Positions 57,844-64,000 of a stretch of DNA of 64,000 nucleotides are shown piece by piece. The position numbers and the translations under genes were made by a program. Source of the stretch: Cricetomys ansorgei. Taxonomy: Eukaryota > Chordata > Mammalia > Rodentia > Nesomyidae. Positions within the stretch are counted from its first letter, which is position 1. Every line of letters begins with the position of its first letter. The stretch covers positions 44,568,501 to 44,632,500 of the forward strand of contig JAMJFZ010000107.1 of the NCBI GenBank assembly GCA_026225945.1, in the 5' to 3' direction. The notes under the pieces are model-generated. The model worked only from the letters and a program-made list of their open reading frames with translations, searched no databases and was not told the DNA's origin.

Positions 57844-60349
57844 AGATTAGAAAAACTAAATACCAGTGTGTTAATGTTACCCATCCTAATATGGGGATTT
57901 TGAATAAAGGTCAGTTGACTTTTCCAACTGTTTTACTTTTGTCCCTTTATCTTTAGACAATAGTGATGGAAACCAATTTTCTCTCCTTTATCACAACATC
58001 ATCACTTCAGTACGGAATTTTTATGTTTAAATCACCTTATGTCCATATTACCAGAGATGCCTCTCTTTGCTAATCCAATCCATCTGTTTAAACCTGTGAG
58101 GCTGTTGCATGATTAAGAAGCCAATCCAACTTCTACTCTACACTTCTCTCATCTAAGTTTCCTAAGTGTGAACTGTTGTTATATTCTGAAAATAAAAACA
58201 GATATACTTAAAGCCAGGGTAACTGAAGCAGTTTGAGAGAGTGGTATTATCGAGATTAGATTGGCCACACAGATTTTAACCCTAGAAGTGCTTCCATATT
58301 CTATGATAAACACGTGTGTTACGTGTCTACCTTGTGAGTTCCCATGACTAGGCTTCAGACTTATTTCACTTCGTGTTTCCAAACAGGAGCATATGTTCTT
58401 TGCATCGCAGATGTTCACATGCTTGCTTTTGTAAATAAAACAACAGCGTTGAGCTTGTTCCTTTTCGTCAAGTTCAAGATCACTGTTTTAGCACTTGCTT
58501 TATACCTAGTATAGGGAAGCCCTTGACAACAAAAACAGTGACTCCTCACTCAGTCCTGCTGTCCAGGAACATACAGTGTTGTAAGATACTAAGGTGAGAA
58601 GTGAGTTTAAAGACCATTGCTTTCCTTAAAGTGCAATGAATGCAAGTGAGCAGGGGCTTGCAGATATGGTAGTTGTTGGAGATTTTGTGCGTATGAAGGC
58701 ATCTGAGAGGAAGTCACACCTCTATGGAGATCTACCAGGCTGATAAAGATGTGCCAAGGCAAAGAGAAGAGGAAATGCACATGAAGAACAACTTTTAATA
58801 CACCTATCATTTAGTTTACAAAACCTGTGGATGTGACATGGTATTATTTATCTTTGACTGAGATAACCAGTCTGCTATTGCCAGAAACACATGTCTTAGA
58901 GTGTTCAGGAAGCAAGTACATAATCGGTGAGTCAAGTCTTCAGGAACAGTTCCTGCTAGCACTTCAACTTTTAAGTCTTACACACACCAGAGGTGCTCGT
59001 TATTTGGGAGAATGGCTGTGCTATGCTGATAAATTGAGTAATTCTGGGACTTACAAATTTTTTTTTCAATTCTGTGGTGAAACTCCCAGCATGCTTATTT
59101 TAGCTAGATTGTTTTAGTACTGGCTCAGGAAATTCCTGAATATTTGTTGCAGAAAACCAGGCTCCATCACATGAAAACTCCACAAGACGGAAGAGTGGAA
59201 GAGAGATCTAAGAGTATGGAACATAATTCACCTGGGGACTCTCCTGAGTGGTAGCAAGATCAAATGGATCCCTGCAATTTGAGTTAGAAAAAGAGGAGCA
59301 TATATTAGTCAGGACAAAAAAAAAAAAAAAAAACCAAAAAACAAAAAACATAAATACTTCATCACAAGAAAACATTGAAGAGTCCAGACACATTCCTCCA
59401 GCCAGGTGCCAGTTGTAAAATTCCACATACGATACCATGGTTTGATCTATTTATAGAATGGTGGGAAAGTACACAGGAAAAACTGACTAGGGTCATTCTG
59501 AGGCAGTTATGGGGGTTACAGCTCAAGGTGGGGGATCCACACGCATTTAATCATTGACTGAAAACAACCATCCGAGTTCAATTCATGTCTACAGTGTATC
59601 TGCTTATATGATCACTAGCTAAGAACCGCACAGCCTAGTGCAAGAATAGAAAAGGAGTGCTGGGTTAGTTAAGGTTGTGTTTTATATAGGCGAATGGTAT
59701 GAAAGAAAAAATCACAAAGAAGATAAAGTATATTGATAAGAGAGTGTTCCGTTGAGGTGATTGCGTGTAACCTAGATTGGATACACATGGCAGGGATTGA
59801 GAGATGGAGACTTGATGAGATTGGAGAACAAAGGCACTGGGAAAGGTGGGGATTAACCATTGTGCTTACAGGCTAGTGTGTGTTGGGAAAAAGGGCTATG
59901 AAAGGAATGGAAAACTACTTTTAGGTGGTCAAGATTAAGTAGAAATCTCGGAAAGTCTCCTCACAACAGTGACATTTACTAAAAGCAACACTATTGGCCA
60001 GGCTGGATTAATGGATACCCAGGGATGGCATGAAGATAGGCGTATAATGTATCAGATGACAGATCTGCTCGCTAACCCTTATACTAAACATCTCCTTGGT
60101 TGTTTTGGAAGCCAGCTCTCATAAGTCAGTTTTCAGAGGGACTGTGATTTCAAAGCCCCATACTCCTCTCTAAGAAAGGCTCAACTCTGAGCCAAGGCTG
60201 GATCTTCTAAAATCTGAAACAATCTGGGTTTCCTGGCTTATTTCCCTCTCCCCTTCTTTTCTACCACACCTACCCATCTCAGCTACCCTATGTCAATCAA
60301 GAACATGCTCTTTTTTTAAGCACCTTTCAGTTGCTAGCCAGACTCCCAC
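57844..60349. other. Unique DNA
   Basis: No gene recognised. An A run with AAC interruptions lies at 59316-59351. Confidence 0.45.
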
Positions 60350-60560
60350 ACTCTCATGCCCACACTGCATTCATCCTTCCTCCGTCACACAGCATCTTTG
60401 ATCACATGGCAAATATTCACTTATTCTTTAAGACTTCTTTTTCAAGTCTTTCCTGTACTAGAAAATTTCCTCTAGTTTTTCACCACTTGAGTTCATTGCT
60501 TTTCACTGTGGTAATAAATGTAAATGTTATTCGTATTCCAATCTCACTTTTAAAGCTATC
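60350..60560 (+). mobile_element. Possible L2 fragment
   Basis: The order 'ctctcatgcccacactgcattcatcc', 'attctttaagacttctttttcaagtctttcctgtactag', 'gttcattgc' recalls the L2 3' UTR segment preceding its terminus. Weak and diverged. Confidence 0.35.
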
Positions 60561-61084
60561 ACTAGGTAAGAACTTTCTTTCTTTACATATAGACAGTTAC
60601 ATGTATATATTAGTTTCCTAATTTCACCCTCTCGTGTTAGGAGAAAACTTAGACTACAGAGGTAGAGGGTTTTGAGGAGCATAGGAAGGCATCCAGGTAG
60701 CTATTGCCTATTCTATCATGCAAAGAAGAAACTACTAACTGATTATGACACATTATTGAGCTAAGACAAAACCTTAAGGTCCTTTCAGCAAAGCCTTCCA
60801 AAGTGTCACAACTAATAGTCTGAAATAAGTATGCATGATGAAACCTGTCTGCCATCTTCAACTAAGAATTATTCTTCCTGGTAGTTGGCTTTTGTGATAA
60901 AAAAAAAAAGGGCCTTTCTTTCTCTGGCATTGTTCTAATAATGAGAGATGCCTCGTTTATTGCTGCACAAAATCATTAGATTTAATTTGCATCCAAATCT
61001 TAAGTATAAAACATTTTGTCTTCTGTAAGATTGCATTTTGATTTTTCATGTCTTTGGTAATCAACATAGAAAGCCCTGTGAACT
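60561..61084. other. Unique DNA
   Basis: No repeat or gene recognised apart from an 11-base A run at 60,899-60,910. Confidence 0.5.
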
Positions 61085-61283
61085 GAGTCTGGTGACATAG
61101 AACTTTGATCTCAGCTATTCAGGAAGCTGAACTAGGAAGATTACAAATTGAAACCAAGCCTGGCAACTTAGTGAGCTTCTGTCTCAAAATAAAAAGTGAA
61201 AAACAAGGCTGGATTTGTAATGGAGCGGTAGATGAATTGTCTGCTATGTGTGAAGCCTTACGTATAACACTCAGTGCTGATAG
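61085..61283 (+). mobile_element. ID_B1 composite SINE (B1 body + ID)
   Basis: The B1-like half 61085-61190 ('gatctcagctattcaggaagctgaactaggaagattacaa', 'aagcctggcaacttagtgagcttctgtctcaaaataaaaagtg') is joined to an ID-like half 61207-61283 ('ggctggatttgtaatggagcggtag', 'ctgctatgtgtgaagccttacgtataacactcagtgct'). This B1-then-ID order is the reverse of B4 (ID-then-B1-like). It gives rise to a 115-codon frame with no coding meaning. Confidence 0.8.
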
Positions 61284-61807
61284 AACATTCAAAGTCTTCT
61301 TCTTCTTGTGTAATTTTATTTTGCTTAAATGCATAGCACAATCTCTAGATCTTGAGAAACTTTTGCGATTTGCAGAAAAAAAAATCAAGTTTCATGTGTA
61401 CCATGCATATCTTGTTAACAATTTTGCAAAACTAAATTTAAAAAATCATTAGTGGATAGTTTGCCTTTTTATAACGCTTTTCTCATTTACTTTTTCACTC
61501 CAAATATTCATGTATTTAATGTATTTACTTAGTTCTTAGGTATTATCTTCCCACATTTCACAATTCCAGTTTTGTTTCCTTTATGTGTTCCAATCTCATT
61601 GTCTTAACTCTTTAAAATTTCCTCAAATTTGCAAATTATTCTTTTCATTAATTAATTTATCCCAGACAATTGTGTGTCAGTATCCTAGCCAGTCTCTGTT
61701 GTCTGTGTACTTCTTATAGTATCATGGGTGTGTTGCATTTAATGTGTTAGTAAATGAAAGTTACTCCTTTCCCAGATTAGCTCTTGTATATATGTGATGG
61801 GGACAAT
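61284..61807. other. Unique AT-rich DNA
   Basis: Nothing recognised. Confidence 0.5.
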
Positions 61808-62082
61808 TTGTGTGTGTGGGAGGGCAGAAGTTAATATTTGGTGTCTTTCTCAATCATTTTCTTATTTCTTGAGACGGAGTTTCTCATAGAACCTTGGGAT
61901 CATTAATTCATTTAACTGGCATCCCAGCAAATCTAGAGATCCTCCTGCCTCTGCCTCTCCATGGCTGGAAATAGAACTGTGCCTCACAGAACCTGACTTT
62001 TATGTGAGCACTGAAGATCTGAACTCGGGTCTTCATGCTTGTGTGGTAAGGGCTTCACGCACTAAGATATCTCCCCAGCCCT
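61808..62082 (-). mobile_element. B4 SINE
   Basis: Minus strand. The tail side is 'gtgtgtgggagggcagaag...ggtgtctttctcaatc'. The B1-like body complement is 'ttgagacggagtttctcatagaacc' and 'agatcctcctgcctctgcctctccatggctgg'. The ID head complement is 'gaagatctgaactcgggtcttcatgcttgtgtggtaagggcttcacgcactaagatatctccccagccc' (62011-62082). Full length. Confidence 0.9.
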
Positions 62083-63504
62083 GACTGTCTCTTCTGTGCC
62101 AGATAATCTTTCATGGTAGTTTTTTTTTTTATTTTATTTTTTAAACTCTGCATTGAATTTCTTAATGCATTAAGAGGATCTATTCTGGGTATTCTTTGTA
62201 GGGAAATACGGAGGACAGAGAGTTAGAAGCCTACAAACGTTCCAGGAATGTTGGTTGTATTTTGCAAGGGTCTGGGAAATTTGTACCTGGAATTAAGGAA
62301 ATCAGTAAGTTTAGAATCTAAAGAATGGTGGATGAACCCATGGATGATGGGTGGCCACCGCCCCTAGGGAGGAATTTACCTTTGCTAATTGTGAGGACTC
62401 CCCACTGACGCAGGGTCCAAAATGGTTTCTTTATTTACCTGCTCTAGAACATGTGTAAATGCCCACTTTGGAGTTAGTCTAGAACATTTAGCTTTCAGGT
62501 TTCTGCTGCATATAAATGAACAGGAGTGTTGCTGGGACATTCGACACAGATGCTGAGTAGCCAAAACTTGAAGTACAAGGGCAGGCTCTTTGCTGGATAC
62601 GTTCACACACAGCTGAAAACCACCACATGCAAATATGTTAAGGGCGGTGGTGCTCCGTGCTGGGTAGAATCTTCCCTTTGAGAATACATTAAGAATTCAT
62701 CTGTCAGATGCACAGCCCTCAATTGTGAGACAAAAGATTTAGTTAGGATTACATACATCAGGTCAGGGACAACAGCTTTCAACCTCTTTAGTTCCCTCAG
62801 CAAAGGACTTCTAGGGTTTGTCACTGGGACAATGCTTGCTTTTACAACACTTTCCATTTTGGGGAGAAGGATTAAGGAATACTGAACGAATTCAATGAAT
62901 TACCTTGTCTTCTGGTTCACATCTGTCTCAATTTCAGTCCTCAGAAGTACCGGTGACCCCATCAGGACTTCGCAGGAGGACAGGGTCCTGTCTCCTTCCC
63001 GAGGCTCCACAGGGCAGAAGGATTGCAGTCAGAGGAGCTTCTGCCCTCACTGACTTTGAGACATCTGCTGAATTTACTCATTCCTTAGTACTGACCCCCG
63101 AACCTGTCTCTCTAAAAGTTTTTTTTCTTTGTTGTTTCCCTCTATGCTTTCATCTCACTGAAGACTTAATGCAAACTGGGGGCAAATGCGTACGTCTAAC
63201 CTGCCACTTAGAAAACTCTGCTTGCTTTCTAGGGCTTGTGTGAGTCTCTAATGGAAACTTCAATCTGGTATTTGTAAATTTACTGCCTCCAAGTGTACAA
63301 ACATACACAAAATTCCATGTTCCCATCCAGTAATAACTACCTTCTGAACTCAGCTTCTTCATAAACCTGGAGGCTCATGTTTTCTATTTTTCTCCTTATG
63401 TATTTTAAACTCATCAGGGCCAGATTATTTTCCATTTCCTTCATTAAGTTTAATCCAGTTGGTTGGAGACTTCTGTCATCTCTGGAATAAAAATGAACAA
63501 TTAA
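62083..63504. other. Unique DNA
   Basis: No gene recognised. T/A-rich run at 62,120-62,142. The 112-codon frame at 62905-63243 has a moderately protein-like composition but no domain, splice context or start context that I can support. Confidence 0.45.
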
Positions 63505-63523
63505 TATCTATCTATCTATCTAT
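63505..63523. repeat. Short (TATC)n microsatellite
   Basis: Five TATC-type units followed by TATA-rich sequence. Confidence 0.85.
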
Positions 63524-63663
63524 TAGTATATTATATATATGCACACTAAAGATACTTGTCTGTATTTGAAAAGCTGACACTATGCACACTTTTAGATACA
63601 CAGTTATTCATGTGTTCTAATCAATGCCCTACCAGAATCCAGAATTTATTTAAGATATGCCAT

Positions 63664-63667
<4 letters not shown>

Positions 63668-63741
<74 letters not shown>
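63668..63741. repeat. (TC)n(TA)n compound microsatellite
   Basis: Uninterrupted (TC) at 63669-63704, then uninterrupted (TA) at 63705-63741. The same architecture is seen at 41821-41894. Confidence 0.97.
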
Positions 63742-63743
<2 letters not shown>

Positions 63744-63987
63744 TCACAGAAGTTACATTTAACCTGCTAAAATGAGTCATAAATAACAGTAGTGGAGAAG
63801 GGATAAAATATCTATGTACATGCACAAGTACGATTAATTAATTACACAACATTTATGCTGCAGGGAACTCCTCTGCCGCATTTTGTTCTTCCACCCACAC
63901 TTTCTGTTGATGTGCCTTGTCAACTTTCGTTTTCTTTTCTTCATGATGAAAACACTTGAAAACAGAAGAGATTAAAAAGAAAATAGA
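63742..63987. other. Unique DNA
   Basis: Nothing recognised. Confidence 0.5.
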
Positions 63988-64000
63988 AGCCTGGCAGTAG
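63988..64000 (+). mobile_element. Possible 5' end of a B1 cut by the window edge
   Basis: 'agcctggcagtag' closely resembles the B1 start as seen at 9455-9467 ('agccaggcagtag', 12 of 13 bases). An A-rich stretch precedes it. Too short for certainty. Confidence 0.4.

Noticed and set aside
59316..59351. A-rich run considered as a retroposon tail
   Set aside because: No SINE, LINE or pseudogene body is recognisable immediately upstream.

Overview
The window looks like intergenic or intronic DNA from a muroid rodent, probably a murid. The basis is the repeat content: monomeric B1 SINEs, tRNA-derived B3/RSINE1-type SINEs, composite B4 and ID_B1 SINEs, and L1 copies with rodent Lx-type 3' UTRs. Older mammalian repeats (MIR, L2, L1M, MaLR LTRs) lie around them. 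The DNA is AT-rich, has no CpG island, and is full of rodent-length CA, TC, TA and TATC microsatellites. I cannot name the species. I found no host protein-coding exon, tRNA, rRNA, snRNA or CRISPR array that I can support. The long open frames are chance frames or run through repeats.

Layout: 1-15.4 kb is mostly unique AT-rich DNA with scattered SINEs (B4 near 2.9 kb, RSINE1 near 6.1 and 13.5 kb, B1 at 9.5 and 14.2 kb) and two old LTR fragments. 15.6-20.8 kb is an L1 cluster: an internally deleted plus-strand L1, a second plus-strand L1 that is almost only 3' UTR, and an older L1M 3' end on the minus strand. 20.8-31.8 kb holds a B3, old L2-like pieces, a large CA/TA microsatellite and a nested group of old LTR or DNA elements at 26.6-27.8 kb. 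31.9-33.0 kb is a GC-richer block that could be a decayed processed pseudogene of unknown origin. 33-46.9 kb holds two B1s, two B4s, two B3s, a MaLR LTR, MIRs, a minus-strand L1 tail and a CpG-retaining unique pocket near 37.4 kb. 49.6-52.8 kb has an ID-like fragment, MIRs, a solo LTR flanked by a perfect 6-bp target duplication, and a long TA tract. 53-64 kb is mainly unique DNA with old repeat fragments, one L1 3' end (57.5 kb), an ID_B1 (61.1 kb), a B4 (61.9 kb) and what may be the first bases of a B1 cut by the window edge.

Nothing here works together as a gene system. The informative content is insertion history: target-site duplications, internal deletions and nesting. Family names come from recognising consensus features by eye, not from a RepeatMasker run. 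I found no sign of an undescribed biological system.
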